The notes below the pieces were generated by a model. It was not told the origin of the DNA, did no database searches, and was given only the letters and a program-made list of their open reading frames with translations. Of a DNA stretch of 64,000 nt, positions 1 through 8,537 are shown one piece after another. Position numbers and translations under genes: made by a program. Source of the DNA: Morganella morganii H1r (lineage in GTDB: Bacteria > Pseudomonadota > Gammaproteobacteria > Enterobacterales > Enterobacteriaceae); assembly GCF_000633515.1 (NCBI RefSeq), contig NZ_AYMP01000014.1, positions 186,001 through 250,000 of the forward strand. The letters are read 5' to 3'. How positions within the stretch are numbered: position 1 is the first letter of the stretch; the number at the start of each line of letters is the position of its first letter.

Positions 1-32
1 GCTAAGATAGCGCTCTCAAAGGAGCGATGTCT

Positions 33-1076
33 ATGATAAGTTTATCTCATCTATCCGGTTTATTCTTAGGGGTATTACTGGGTTTTGTTATGCAGCGCGG
101 CCGCTTTTGTTTAGCCGGTGGTTTGCGCGATCTCTATCTTTTCCGCGACAGCAGAATGCTGATTGCTATTCTGATTGTCATCTCTGTCCAGAGTATCGGA
201 CTCTTCGTTTTTTCTTATTTCGGTATTGCAAAAATCCCTGCCGGCACATTTCCCTGGCTGGCAACACTGACCGGCGGATTACTTTTTGGTATGGGGATGG
301 CATTTGCCGGATCCTGCTCAACCGGTGCTTATTACCGGGCTGCGGAAGGATTGGCAGGCAGTATTATAGCTGTTGGCGGTTTTATTATTGCCAGTTGGTT
401 TATCCGTCAGTCCGCCGTAAAACAGGTCTTTTCTCCGGTCACCACACCGAAACTGGATTCCCCGACTATCACACAATCACTGAATATCCCGCCGTATATC
501 GCGATTATTGTTTTGGTGCTGCTGACGGTTTTTCTGGTGAATCGTCACCTGAATAAATACAAATCTGTTCACATTCCCAAAATGAAAGCACGGAAAACCG
601 GGGTCGCCCACCTGCTGTTCGAAGCCCGCTGGCATCCGTTTGTTTCTGCCCTGATTATTGGTGTCATCGCACTGCTTGCCTGGCCTTCAAGCCTGGCGGA
701 CGGACGTGTCGGCGGATTAGGGATCAGCGGCCCGAGCGCACAATTATTTTCACTGGTAACGGCCGGTGACCTGAAATTCTTTAACTGGGCGGGTTATCTG
801 CTGATCGGGATTTTTGCCGGGGCGTTTATCGCTGCAAAAGGCAGCCGGGAATTCCGTTTCCGCAACCCGGGTTTTCCCGTGATGATAAAAAGTCTGACCG
901 GCGGATTACTTATGGGTATCGGCAGCGGCCTGGCCGGCGGCTGTATGCTGGGAAATACCCTGGTCAATACGGCCTGGTTCTCCTGGCAGGGCTGGGTGTT
1001 TATTCCCTGCATTATCCTCGGCAGCTGGATTGTCAGTTATTTTACTATCATACGTCCTCAGAAAATAAAGCAATAA
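33..1076 (+). CDS. tsuA: YeeE/YedE-type thiosulfate transporter (TsuA-like)
   Basis: Inner-membrane protein of 347 residues, made almost wholly of hydrophobic helices. It fits the YeeE/YedE (TsuA) family, which imports thiosulfate for cysteine synthesis. The family's three functional cysteines sit in visible motifs: GRFCLAGG near residue 25, AGSCSTGAYYR near 95 and AGGCMLGN near 300. A TusA-like gene follows after 9 bp, the usual tsuA-tsuB pairing, so the two are probably co-transcribed. I chose the ATG at 33 over the one at 27 because GGAG at 21-24 is 8 nt from the former and only 2 nt from the latter. Function is inferred from family and neighbour. Confidence 0.85.
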   Translation: MISLSHLSGLFLGVLLGFVMQRGRFCLAGGLRDLYLFRDSRMLIAILIVISVQSIGLFVFSYFGIAKIPAGTFPWLATLTGGLLFGMGMAFAGSCSTGAYYRAAEGLAGSIIAVGGFIIASWFIRQSAVKQVFSPVTTPKLDSPTITQSLNIPPYIAIIVLVLLTVFLVNRHLNKYKSVHIPKMKARKTGVAHLLFEARWHPFVSALIIGVIALLAWPSSLADGRVGGLGISGPSAQLFSLVTAGDLKFFNWAGYLLIGIFAGAFIAAKGSREFRFRNPGFPVMIKSLTGGLLMGIGSGLAGGCMLGNTLVNTAWFSWQGWVFIPCIILGSWIVSYFTIIRPQKIKQ

Positions 1077-1085
1077 GGTGAAACC

Positions 1086-1313
1086 ATGAATATGCTGGAA
1101 TTAGATACCTGCGGGCATCTGTGCCCCTTTCCGTTAATTGAAGCAAAAAAAGCCATTGAGACATTAGCGGCCGGTGATGTACTGGTCATCAAATACGATT
1201 GCGCTCAGGCCACGGAAAATATTCCGCGCTGGGCGGCGGAAGCCGGCCATGAAGTTACTGATTTTGAGCAAATCGGTGATGCCCAATGGCGGATGGAAAT
1301 TAAAAAAGGGTAA
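1086..1313 (+). CDS. tsuB: TusA-family sulfur carrier (YeeD/TsuB-like)
   Basis: Cytoplasmic protein of 75 residues with the TusA-fold signature CGHLCPFPLIEAKKA. The CPxP cysteine, near residue 13, is the sulfur-carrying residue in this family. It lies 9 bp after the thiosulfate transporter gene. In the family it accepts or relays sulfur from imported thiosulfate. AAGGTGAAACC precedes the start. Length is normal for YeeD. The alternative is a general TusA sulfurtransferase, but the neighbour favours the transport-linked role. Confidence 0.88.
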   Translation: MNMLELDTCGHLCPFPLIEAKKAIETLAAGDVLVIKYDCAQATENIPRWAAEAGHEVTDFEQIGDAQWRMEIKKG

Positions 1314-2067
1314 CGAAATGATGGCATCGTGCTGAGTAAAATGATGCCATCTGTTCTTTATCACGGGAAGTCACAGTGATTATCTGCATTTAAATCAATA
1401 TATTATCGCTATTGGTTGGCATGAATAGTTTAACGGATATCTGCTTACCGGGGCGCAGATAGTTACCTGTTAGTAAAAGTTAGTATTGCCGGATTTGAAA
1501 CTTATCCTGCAGGCCTTAAACGTTGCCTCAGTCACACATATGCTTGCATCAGCATAATGGTGCGCGTCATTCCCGAATCCGGCGTCATATTGCGTTTATA
1601 TATTTAGCATGCACAGAAAAATATTATTACTGTAATGAATAATTATTCAAAAATAATACCTTATTAATTTTACGAGTCTTACGGTCACAAAATATTATTG
1701 CTGGTAATTTATTGTTATTACGTCCGAATTTAAAATTAAACTATTAGTGCCATTTGATTAAATATATATCACGGTTGTGTTTTATTATTTTTTAAATGAA
1801 GAATATAGACCGTGTCACTATAATAATGGTGTCTTGGTTGTTATATTTAATATAGACGTAGTAACTATATTAAATATTTATTTGTTTTTTAATTGATCCA
1901 AATAATATACACAACACGGTATTAACAAAATGTATTTTCATACTGATTAATTTTGGGGAAATCTATTTTTAAAATTATAATTTTGATATATATCACGGTA
2001 TGGCATTTGTACTTGGTTATATTAATAATTGTTCGTCAGATAGTCTTAATTTTAAACAGGTGCAAAA
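1314..2067. other. AT-rich intergenic region ahead of the speF leader
   Basis: About 750 bp without a convincing gene. It becomes strongly AT-rich after about 1600, with runs such as TATATATCACGG at two places (about 1762 and 1984). It presumably carries the promoter and upstream control sites of the speFL-speF-potE transcript. I could not assign a specific promoter. An open frame at 1953-2147 is in a different frame from the leader peptide and looks like chance. Confidence 0.5.
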
Positions 2068-2175
2068 ATGGAAAACAACAACCGATTTTGGCCGCATATA
2101 AGACGTGTCACACACCTTATGATGTTCTCACATCGTTCGTGTTTTGATTTTAATCGTTTTAATGCGCAAAGGTAG
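2068..2175 (+). CDS. speFL: SpeFL ornithine-sensing leader peptide
   Basis: A 35-residue open frame beginning MENNNRFWPHIRR and ending FDFNRFNAQR. From memory it closely matches the 34-residue SpeFL (orf34) leader of E. coli and Salmonella (MENNSRTMPHIRR start, FDFHFFNAR end). In those organisms ornithine stalls the ribosome at the end of speFL, which prevents premature Rho-dependent termination and lets speF be transcribed. AGG at 2058-2060 lies 7 nt before the ATG. The conserved segments are HIRR, the central TH-(I/L)M-F-HR block and the FDF-NA tail; the middle and the last residues differ. It lies 377 bp ahead of speF, as expected for a long regulated leader. Confidence 0.9.
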   Translation: MENNNRFWPHIRRVTHLMMFSHRSCFDFNRFNAQR

Positions 2176-2552
2176 TCCCTCTACTGACATCCATGACGTT
2201 GTCTGCATATTGCCATCGTATGGATCGTCGACCTCATTCTCATTATATCCCGCATTTATGTGTGGATATGCTGAATTCTGATTGATAATTCATACTCTGG
2301 CTTTCATGCATATCAATGTGCAGGTAAACAGTTTTCATCATTCCCGGTTACGGCAAAAAAGCCCTTGCTGAGACAGTGAAAGCCGTCAGCCCTGAGCATT
2401 GTTTTGACATACGTAATGGCATAAAGAGAAATGTGATTTTTAACTCAATAGAATATTGAGGGAACAAACTCGCATTTATGAAAATAAATAACTGAAATAT
2501 TTTTTATGAATATTTCAGCGGGAATTTTTTGCCAAAAATAAAAGGTATGAAA
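2176..2552 (+). promoter_or_regulatory. speF leader RNA between speFL and speF
   Basis: A 377-bp untranslated stretch between the leader peptide and speF. In E. coli and Salmonella the equivalent region holds alternative hairpins and Rho access sites whose use depends on translation of speFL. No strong intrinsic terminator with a T-run is evident here, which agrees with Rho-based control. The actual hairpins were not folded, so the role is taken from the family. Confidence 0.55.
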
Positions 2553-4715
2553 ATGAAAAGTTATAAAGTAGCTGTCAGCTATGATATGTCTGACTATATT
2601 TCAACACACCGGGAATGTGTGGATATCCTGAATACAGATTTTACTGATGTTGCCGTCATCGTTATTTCACTTGATGATATCCGCGACGGAAAGCTGGATT
2701 TTATTGAGCAGCACAGTTTTGAACAGCCGGTTTTCGCTGTAATCAGTGATCACGAAGTCATTCCGGCAGATATCATTACACGGTTAACCGGTGTGATTGA
2801 TTTAAATAAAAAGAACGGTGAATTATACAGTAAGCAACTGGAAACAGCGGCGCTGAAATATGAAGAAAGCCTGTTACCGCCATTTTTCGGCAGTCTGAAA
2901 AAATATGTTGAGCAGGGCAATTCGGCTTTTGATTGTCCCGGACATCAGGGCGGGGAGTTTTTCCGCCGTCACCCGCTGGGTAACCAGTTTGCTGAATATT
3001 TCGGCGAAAATTTATTCCGTTCTGATTTATGTAATGCGGACGTCTCCATGGGGGATCTGCTGATTCATGAAGGGGCTCCGTGCGCGGCACAACAGCATGC
3101 GGCGAAAGTCTTTAACGCGGATAAAACGTATTTCGTCCTTAATGGTACATCGTCTTCAAATAAAGTGGTGCTTAATGCCTTACTCGCTCCGGGTGACCTG
3201 GTATTATTCGATCGTAACAACCACAAATCAAATCATCACGGCGCATTAATACAGGCAGGGGCAACACCGGTTTATCTGGAAGCGGCGCGCAACCCGTTCG
3301 GATTTATCGGCGGGATTGATGCCCACTGTTTTGAGGAAAATTATCTTCGCGGCTTAATTAAAGAAGTCGCACCTGAACGGACCGGCGAAAAACGTCCGTT
3401 CCGCCTTGCTGTTATTCAGCTGGGCACCTATGACGGCACAATTTATAACGCACGCCAGGTTGTCGATAAAATCGGTCATTTATGTGACTACATTTTATTT
3501 GATTCCGCCTGGGTTGGTTATGAACAGTTTATTCCGATGATGAAAGATTGTTCTCCGCTTTTGCTGGATCTGAATGAAAATGATCCCGGAATTCTGGTCA
3601 CACAATCAGTCCATAAACAACAGGCCGGTTTCTCTCAGACATCTCAGATCCATAAAAAAGACAGTCATATTAAAGGCCAGAGCCGTTATGTGAATCATAA
3701 GCGTCTGAACAATGCCTTTATGATGCATGCCTCCACCAGCCCGTTCTATCCGCTGTTTGCCGCTCTGGATGTGAACGCCAAAATGCATGAAGGGAAATCG
3801 GGCAAGCGTTTATGGATGGATTGCGTGAAAACCGGGATTGAAACCCGTAAGTTGCTGCTCAAATCCTGTCAGCATATCCGCCCGTTCATTCCGGAAACTG
3901 TTGACGGCCGTTCATGGGGCGATTTTGAGACTGATGTGATTGCCAATGATCTCCGGTTCTTCAATTTTGTGCCGGGTGAGCGCTGGCATGCCTTTGAGGG
4001 ATATGAAGAAAATCAGTATTTTGTTGACCCGTGCAAATTACTGCTGACAACGCCGGGTATTGATGCCAAAACCGGTAATTATGAAGTGTTCGGTGTGCCG
4101 GCAACGATTCTGGCTAACTATCTGCGTGAAAATAATATCATTCCTGAAAAATGCGATCTTAACTCCATTCTGTTCCTGCTGACACCTGCCGAGAGCATGG
4201 CAAAAATGCAGCATCTGGTGGCTCAGATTGCCCGTTTTGAGCAATTACTGGAGCAGGATGCGCCGCTGAAAGAGGTACTGCCGTCTGTATATCATGCGCA
4301 TGAAACCCGTTATCAGGGGTATACCATCCGTCAGTTATGTCAGGAAATGCATGATATGTATGTGAAGTTTAATGTGAAACAACTCCAGAAAGAGATGTTC
4401 CGCAAATCACACTTCCCGCAGGTCAGCATGTTGCCGCAGGCCGCGAATATTGCGTTTGTGCGCGGTAATGCGGAACTGGTTGCGGTGGATCAGATTGAAG
4501 GCCGTATTGCGGCTGAAGGTGCTCTGCCTTATCCGCCGGGGGTTCTGTGTGTGGTTCCGGGGGAAATCTGGGGTGGCTCCGTGCAGCAATATTTTCTGGC
4601 GCTCGAGGAGGGGATTAACCTCTTTCCGGGATTCTCACCGGAATTACAGGGTGTGTATATCCGCTGTGATGAAGATGGCCGTCAGCGGGCATACGGCTAT
4701 GTAATTAAACACTGA
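2553..4715 (+). CDS. speF: Inducible ornithine decarboxylase SpeF
   Basis: PLP-dependent biodegradative ornithine decarboxylase of 720 residues (E. coli SpeF 732), converting ornithine to putrescine and CO2 in the cytoplasm as part of acid resistance. It has the wing domain, then the aminotransferase-like core with CPGHQGGEFFRRHP and FVLNGTSSSNK. The PLP lysine lies in SVHKQQAGFSQ, at residue 355 from the chosen start, the same number as in known ornithine decarboxylases. The track-independent choice of ATG 2553 rests on AAAGG at 2541-2545, 7 nt upstream, and on alignment with SpeF from E. coli; TTG 2529 and ATG 2547 are less likely. potE follows, so the pair works as a decarboxylase plus antiporter. 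Confidence 0.97.
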   Translation: MKSYKVAVSYDMSDYISTHRECVDILNTDFTDVAVIVISLDDIRDGKLDFIEQHSFEQPVFAVISDHEVIPADIITRLTGVIDLNKKNGELYSKQLETAALKYEESLLPPFFGSLKKYVEQGNSAFDCPGHQGGEFFRRHPLGNQFAEYFGENLFRSDLCNADVSMGDLLIHEGAPCAAQQHAAKVFNADKTYFVLNGTSSSNKVVLNALLAPGDLVLFDRNNHKSNHHGALIQAGATPVYLEAARNPFGFIGGIDAHCFEENYLRGLIKEVAPERTGEKRPFRLAVIQLGTYDGTIYNARQVVDKIGHLCDYILFDSAWVGYEQFIPMMKDCSPLLLDLNENDPGILVTQSVHKQQAGFSQTSQIHKKDSHIKGQSRYVNHKRLNNAFMMHASTSPFYPLFAALDVNAKMHEGKSGKRLWMDCVKTGIETRKLLLKSCQHIRPFIPETVDGRSWGDFETDVIANDLRFFNFVPGERWHAFEGYEENQYFVDPCKLLLTTPGIDAKTGNYEVFGVPATILANYLRENNIIPEKCDLNSILFLLTPAESMAKMQHLVAQIARFEQLLEQDAPLKEVLPSVYHAHETRYQGYTIRQLCQEMHDMYVKFNVKQLQKEMFRKSHFPQVSMLPQAANIAFVRGNAELVAVDQIEGRIAAEGALPYPPGVLCVVPGEIWGGSVQQYFLALEEGINLFPGFSPELQGVYIRCDEDGRQRAYGYVIKH

Positions 4716-4778
4716 GTTCGTTAATTCGTGCATGACGGAGCGCGGATGAGCGTGCTCCGTCAGCCGGGGAGAAATATG

Positions 4779-6107
4779 ATGAGTGCTTCAAAAAATAAAA
4801 TGAGCGTATTACAGCTCACTATATTAACCGCAGTGAATATGATGGGATCCGGCATCATTATGCTGCCGACAAAACTGGCGGAAGTGGGGACGGTTTCTAT
4901 TCTGTCATGGGTTGTGACCGCCGTCGGTTCTATGGCACTGGCTTATGCATTTGCCAAGTGCGGTATGTACAGCCGCCGCAGCGGAGGGATGGGAGGTTAC
5001 GCGGAATACGCATTCGGTAAATCCGGTAACTTTATGGCGAATTACACCTATGGTGTTTCTCTGCTGATTGCAAACGTTGCGATCGCGATTTCAGCCGTCG
5101 GTTATGGTGCTGAACTGATGGATGCGGCGATGACGCCGCTGGGTATCTGTATTGCCACAATTGTTGTGTTGTGGATTTGTACGGTGGCAAACTTCGGCGG
5201 TGCACGGATCACCGGACGGATCAGCAGTGTGACTGTCTGGGGGGTCATTATTCCGGTTGTTGGTATTTCGGTTATCGGCTGGTGGTGGTTCAGCCCTGAA
5301 CTGTATGTTAATTCCTGGAACCCGCATAATTTTCCGCTTTTTGAGGCGGTCGGTTCCTCTATTGCGATGACATTATGGGCATTTTTAGGAATGGAGTCAG
5401 CCTGTGCTAACAGTGAGGCGGTTGATAATCCTGAGAAAAATGTGCCGATAGCGGTATTGGGCGGAACATTAGGTGCAGCGGTTATTTATATCGTATCAAC
5501 AAACGTCATCGCCGGTATTGTACCGAATATGGATCTGGCAAACTCGACTGCGCCGTTTGGCCTGGCATTCTCACAAATGTTTACGCCGGGTGTGGGTAAG
5601 GTCGTTATGGCGCTGATGATTATGTCCTGCTGCGGTTCATTATTAGGCTGGCAGTTCACCATTGCGCAGGTATTTAAATCATCATCCGATTCCGGTTATT
5701 TCCCGAAAGTTTTTTCTGCCGTTACCAAAGCGGATGCCCCGGTAAAAGGTATGCTGGTTATTGTTATTATTCAGTCTGTACTGTCGCTGATGACCATCAG
5801 CCCGTCACTGAATAAACAGTTCAATGTGCTGGTTAACCTGGCTGTTGTTACCAATATTATCCCTTATATCCTTTCCATGGCTGCCATGATTATTCTGCAG
5901 AAAGTCGCCAATGTGGATCCTAAGAAAGCACGGACAGGCAATGTGATTGCATTTATCGGTGCTGTTTATAGTTTCTATGCGCTGTATTCATCCGGTGAAG
6001 ATGCTGTGATGTGGGGGGCGCTCGCCACCTTCCTCGGCTGGACACTGTATGGTTTTGTTTCCCCGCGGTTTGAGATGAAACAAAACCAGGACGTAATGAT
6101 GAAATAA
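4779..6107 (+). CDS. potE: Putrescine-ornithine antiporter PotE
   Basis: APC-superfamily inner-membrane antiporter of 442 residues (E. coli 439), very similar throughout to E. coli PotE, for example LTILTAVNMMGSGIIMLPTK at the N-terminus. It exchanges external ornithine for the putrescine made by SpeF, which sets up the decarboxylation cycle that consumes protons. It is co-directional with speF, 63 bp downstream, with no terminator between them. ATG 4779 was chosen because GGGGAG at 4766-4771 is 7 nt upstream and because it aligns with the E. coli start; ATG 4728 and 4776 are also in frame. Confidence 0.96.
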   Translation: MSASKNKMSVLQLTILTAVNMMGSGIIMLPTKLAEVGTVSILSWVVTAVGSMALAYAFAKCGMYSRRSGGMGGYAEYAFGKSGNFMANYTYGVSLLIANVAIAISAVGYGAELMDAAMTPLGICIATIVVLWICTVANFGGARITGRISSVTVWGVIIPVVGISVIGWWWFSPELYVNSWNPHNFPLFEAVGSSIAMTLWAFLGMESACANSEAVDNPEKNVPIAVLGGTLGAAVIYIVSTNVIAGIVPNMDLANSTAPFGLAFSQMFTPGVGKVVMALMIMSCCGSLLGWQFTIAQVFKSSSDSGYFPKVFSAVTKADAPVKGMLVIVIIQSVLSLMTISPSLNKQFNVLVNLAVVTNIIPYILSMAAMIILQKVANVDPKKARTGNVIAFIGAVYSFYALYSSGEDAVMWGALATFLGWTLYGFVSPRFEMKQNQDVMMK

Positions 6108-6126
6108 CGAACACTCTCCGGTGGGT

Positions 6127-6160
6127 TCCTCCCGTGCAGTTACGGCGGGAGGATTTTTTC
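6127..6160 (+). terminator. Terminator of speF-potE
   Basis: A GC-rich inverted repeat (CCTCCCG with CGGGAGG) followed directly by ATTTTTTCC, 20 bp after potE. It has the form of an intrinsic terminator. Confidence 0.7.
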
Positions 6161-6229
6161 CTGCAGCGAAACAGCCGGAATGTATACGGACAGCAATCTG
6201 TATATTCCGCATAACAGAGATAAAACGTA

Positions 6230-6871
6230 ATGACAGCAATAATGACAAAGCCGAAACGGGGACGACCGCCGAAAAACCATGATGCAGGTACCGATGTAAA
6301 AGAAATATTGATCCGCAGCGGTACGGCGGTGTTTACCGAAACAGGCTATATGACGTCGGATATCAGCAGAATATTAACAAAAGCCGGTGTTCCGAAGGGA
6401 TCTTTTTATTATTACTTTGGCAGTAAAGAAAATTTCGGTGTGAAAGTGATACGTCATTATGACCGCTGTTTTTCTTATCTGCTGGATAAATGTCTGTCTG
6501 ATACCACATTGCCGCCACCGGAAAGATTACTGACATTTTGCCGGATTGCCAAATCCGGAATGGAAAAATACCACTGGCAGCGCGGGTGTCTGATCGGTAA
6601 TCTCGGGCAGGAAGTCGTCAGTCTGCCGGCAGGGTATTGCGAATTACTTAATGACATTATTACCGGCTGGCAAAAAAAAGTGGAAAATTGCCTTCTGGAA
6701 GCACAGACACAAAGTCTTATTTCCGGAAATATTGATTGCAGGCAGATGGCGGCTTTTTTCTGGGCGGGCTGGGAAGGGGCGGTCATGCGTGCCAAACTGA
6801 CCCGTAACGGTGAACCGCTGGATCTGTTTATTACAATTTTCATGAAGCAGATACTGGCTGATAAAACATAA
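6230..6871 (+). CDS. TetR-family transcriptional regulator
   Basis: DNA-binding regulator of 213 residues. An N-terminal basic arm (KRGRPPK) is followed by a TetR helix-turn-helix at about residues 25-65, with SDISRILTKAGVPKGSFYYY and then FGSKENFG. The C-terminal ligand domain contains a YHWQRGCLIGNLGQE segment typical of the AcuR/NemR branch, whose members often sense reactive electrophiles. No neighbouring enzyme gene reveals the target. It starts 122 bp after potE and is followed by its own hairpin terminator, so it is probably a single-gene unit. Confidence 0.85.
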   Translation: MTAIMTKPKRGRPPKNHDAGTDVKEILIRSGTAVFTETGYMTSDISRILTKAGVPKGSFYYYFGSKENFGVKVIRHYDRCFSYLLDKCLSDTTLPPPERLLTFCRIAKSGMEKYHWQRGCLIGNLGQEVVSLPAGYCELLNDIITGWQKKVENCLLEAQTQSLISGNIDCRQMAAFFWAGWEGAVMRAKLTRNGEPLDLFITIFMKQILADKT

Positions 6872-6904
6872 CAGCCGGAAAATACCCGGTTATGTGGTAT
6901 TTTT
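6866..6904 (+). terminator. Terminator after the TetR gene
   Basis: An inverted repeat overlapping the stop codon (ACATAAC..CCGG and CCGG..TTATGT), followed by GGTATTTTTG. It probably ends the TetR transcript, and it overlaps the only start of the 60-codon open frame at 6894-7076. Confidence 0.6.
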
Positions 6905-7076
6905 GCCCAGGCTGACTTATCTGAATCAGAACTATTATTACCACTACGATTATCTGTTTGATATTGAAGGTGATTTTTCCGGCTATGAGGGACGGTCATT
7001 TATTGAGGTCAGGGAGATTGCAGAACGGTTTTACCGGTTGTTATCTCTGCGGGAAGCGATGAATATTCTCCGATGA

Positions 7077-7106
7077 AAAACGGTTTATATCAGAAGATAT
7101 AAACCG
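7077..7106 (-). terminator. Terminator of the AB toxin genes
   Basis: The perfect stem CGGTTTATAT/ATATAAACCG (7081-7106) is followed on the minus strand by five T. It lies about 50 bp beyond the end of the ADP-ribosyltransferase gene and has the form of an intrinsic terminator for that operon. Confidence 0.75.
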
Positions 7107-7155
7107 GAAGAAGAAGATTATATTCATCATTATGGTTGTTATGATTATGCGATAA

Positions 7156-7872
7156 TTATAATTCAGCTGCCTCCACAACTGTTCCAAGTACAGAATTTAT
7201 GGTAAATGAAGAGGACGGCAATACAGCTGAGTCATCCGGTAATTCATTGTTTATATTAGTCATGGATGATCCCATGATAAGATGAGGTAAGCTATCTATT
7301 CTTGATGGTTTATATTCTTTAAATTCCTCAACAGAGGAATGCGTATCTCCACTGGAATATAATTCGTTCACAATGTTTTTTTCAATGATGCTATTACCCA
7401 CTCTTTCATATTTAGTTGCAATCTCTATTAATTGGTTTGGTATGCTTATATATGCAGAATATTCCTGCTCTCGGGCTAATACAGATCTTAGTGTATCATC
7501 GACACGTTGTTTAGCTTGGTCATAGTAATAATATACAGTATCAAGTGCAGAATAAAAATTATTTACTGGTCTTATCTTATATACGTAAGATATTCCTTCT
7601 TCTGAAACATTAAGTAAATCTATGGCGAAATTCTTCGCTAAATCAAAGTTTGATGTTGTCGGAATAAATGCTGAATCTTTAGTTCCTCTCCTTCCGGAAG
7701 AACCATTCACATGGGCATGAAAATTAATGTTATTTCCCCATGCGGTAAAGCCTTTTTCAAATACATCTGACGGTGGTCTTGAATCTGCTCTGTATACGGT
7801 ATATACAGGGCGTGCATATGATGGTTGTATGTTAAGAAAAATAAATAATGCAGCCAGGATTATTTTTTTCAT
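7156..7872 (-). CDS. Pertussis toxin S1/PltA/ArtA-like ADP-ribosyltransferase A subunit
   Basis: Predicted secreted toxin subunit of 238 residues with a signal peptide (cleavage after about residue 20, SYA-RP). The mature start YTVYRADSRPP and FEKGFTAWGNN match the catalytic N-terminus of pertussis toxin S1 (VYRYDSRPP, GFTAWGNN). Conserved features are NAD-binding Arg28, the AFIPTTS segment at 68-74 in place of the STS motif (PltA has ATTS), VNNFYS near 103-108, and catalytic Glu137 in REQEYSAYISIP. Two oddities stand out. There is no cysteine in the entire protein, so the disulfide of S1 and PltA is missing. The residue two before Glu137 is Glu, not Gln. GGAGAG lies 5 nt before the ATG. The B-subunit-like gene is 47 bp upstream on the same strand. 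The coding sequence is visibly AT-richer than its neighbours, which suggests acquisition. Host target is unknown. Confidence 0.88.
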   Translation of the reverse strand: MKKIILAALFIFLNIQPSYARPVYTVYRADSRPPSDVFEKGFTAWGNNINFHAHVNGSSGRRGTKDSAFIPTTSNFDLAKNFAIDLLNVSEEGISYVYKIRPVNNFYSALDTVYYYYDQAKQRVDDTLRSVLAREQEYSAYISIPNQLIEIATKYERVGNSIIEKNIVNELYSSGDTHSSVEEFKEYKPSRIDSLPHLIMGSSMTNINNELPDDSAVLPSSSFTINSVLGTVVEAAEL

Positions 7873-7919
7873 TACAACTCTCCGGTGGTGATAGTATAAG
7901 GTTAGTTGTGTTATAAAGA

Positions 7920-8291
7920 TTATTTTTTGCTTAATCCAATCATATAGATGGCATCTCCACCAGGAAAGTTATTTTCAGTACCGACACACAGGGTTATATC
8001 TGCGTGTGTCAGATAGGCTACCTTAGCGATATCGTAAAGAGCACTGGCATTGCGCATGATGCCATAATGGTATTCTCTTCCATCGGATAGTTTTATTTTC
8101 GTATTGGCGATGAAGGCGGGATTTCCTCCCGCTGTAGTTCCATTATTATAATGGTTGGAAACAACATGAAAGCTTACGATATTTCCATTTTTCACAGTTC
8201 CTCTTAAGTCTTTGCAATAACTATCAAAATCTGTTCCTGCATATGAAAATGCTGATAAAGAGAGTAAGGTTAAAGTAAGTGATTTTTTCAT
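7920..8291 (-). CDS. Putative AB5 toxin B subunit (SubB/PltB/ArtB-like)
   Basis: Secreted protein of 123 residues with a signal peptide (cleavage after SYA, residue 18), giving a mature chain of about 105 residues, the usual size of an OB-fold toxin B subunit. The C-terminal pattern of a small residue, SALYDIAK, a YLTHADITLCVG strand and a final YMIGLS matches SubB (TLYNQALYFYTTG.. ALVGLS). Cys26 and Cys102 could form a single disulfide. It precedes the ADP-ribosyltransferase gene by 47 bp with its own GAGG ribosome site, so the two are probably co-transcribed B then A. In this family a B pentamer binds glycans on host cells. Sequence similarity alone is modest; the pairing with the A gene is the main support. 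Confidence 0.68.
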   Translation of the reverse strand: MKKSLTLTLLSLSAFSYAGTDFDSYCKDLRGTVKNGNIVSFHVVSNHYNNGTTAGGNPAFIANTKIKLSDGREYHYGIMRNASALYDIAKVAYLTHADITLCVGTENNFPGGDAIYMIGLSKK

Positions 8292-8537
8292 TTGTAACCT
8301 CTGTATTTATCGTGTTTATTTATTCTTATTTTTTCAGGTTAAATTATTACTGTTCTCATTTAGGGAATTAGAACAAATGTAGTATATGTGTCGTGGCTTG
8401 TTTTTAAATGATTCTTTTTAATATATTGTTTTTAAAAAATAAGTAATTGTATATTGTAAGTGTGATCATAAAATACTACCATGACTGAATAACCGGTATT
8501 ATCTTTCTTGTTGTGTCGTCACTATACGGAGTCGTCT
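8292..8537. promoter_or_regulatory. AT-rich promoter region of the toxin genes
   Basis: About 245 bp between the B-subunit gene (minus) and a DUF2798 gene (plus). It is very AT-rich, with several A/T runs of the type bound by H-NS. It must hold the promoter of the toxin operon, but I cannot name a regulator-binding site in it. Confidence 0.4.

Noticed and set aside
1953-2147. 64-codon frame overlapping speFL
   Set aside because: It is in another frame, its composition only reflects AT-rich DNA, and speFL explains the coding signal here.
6894-7076. 60-codon open frame between the TetR gene and the toxin terminator
   Set aside because: It starts with GTG inside the TetR terminator, has no ribosome site and no recognisable similarity. 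The C-terminal part looks protein-like (GRSFIEVREIAERFYRLLSL), so a decayed remnant cannot be excluded, but I would not annotate it.
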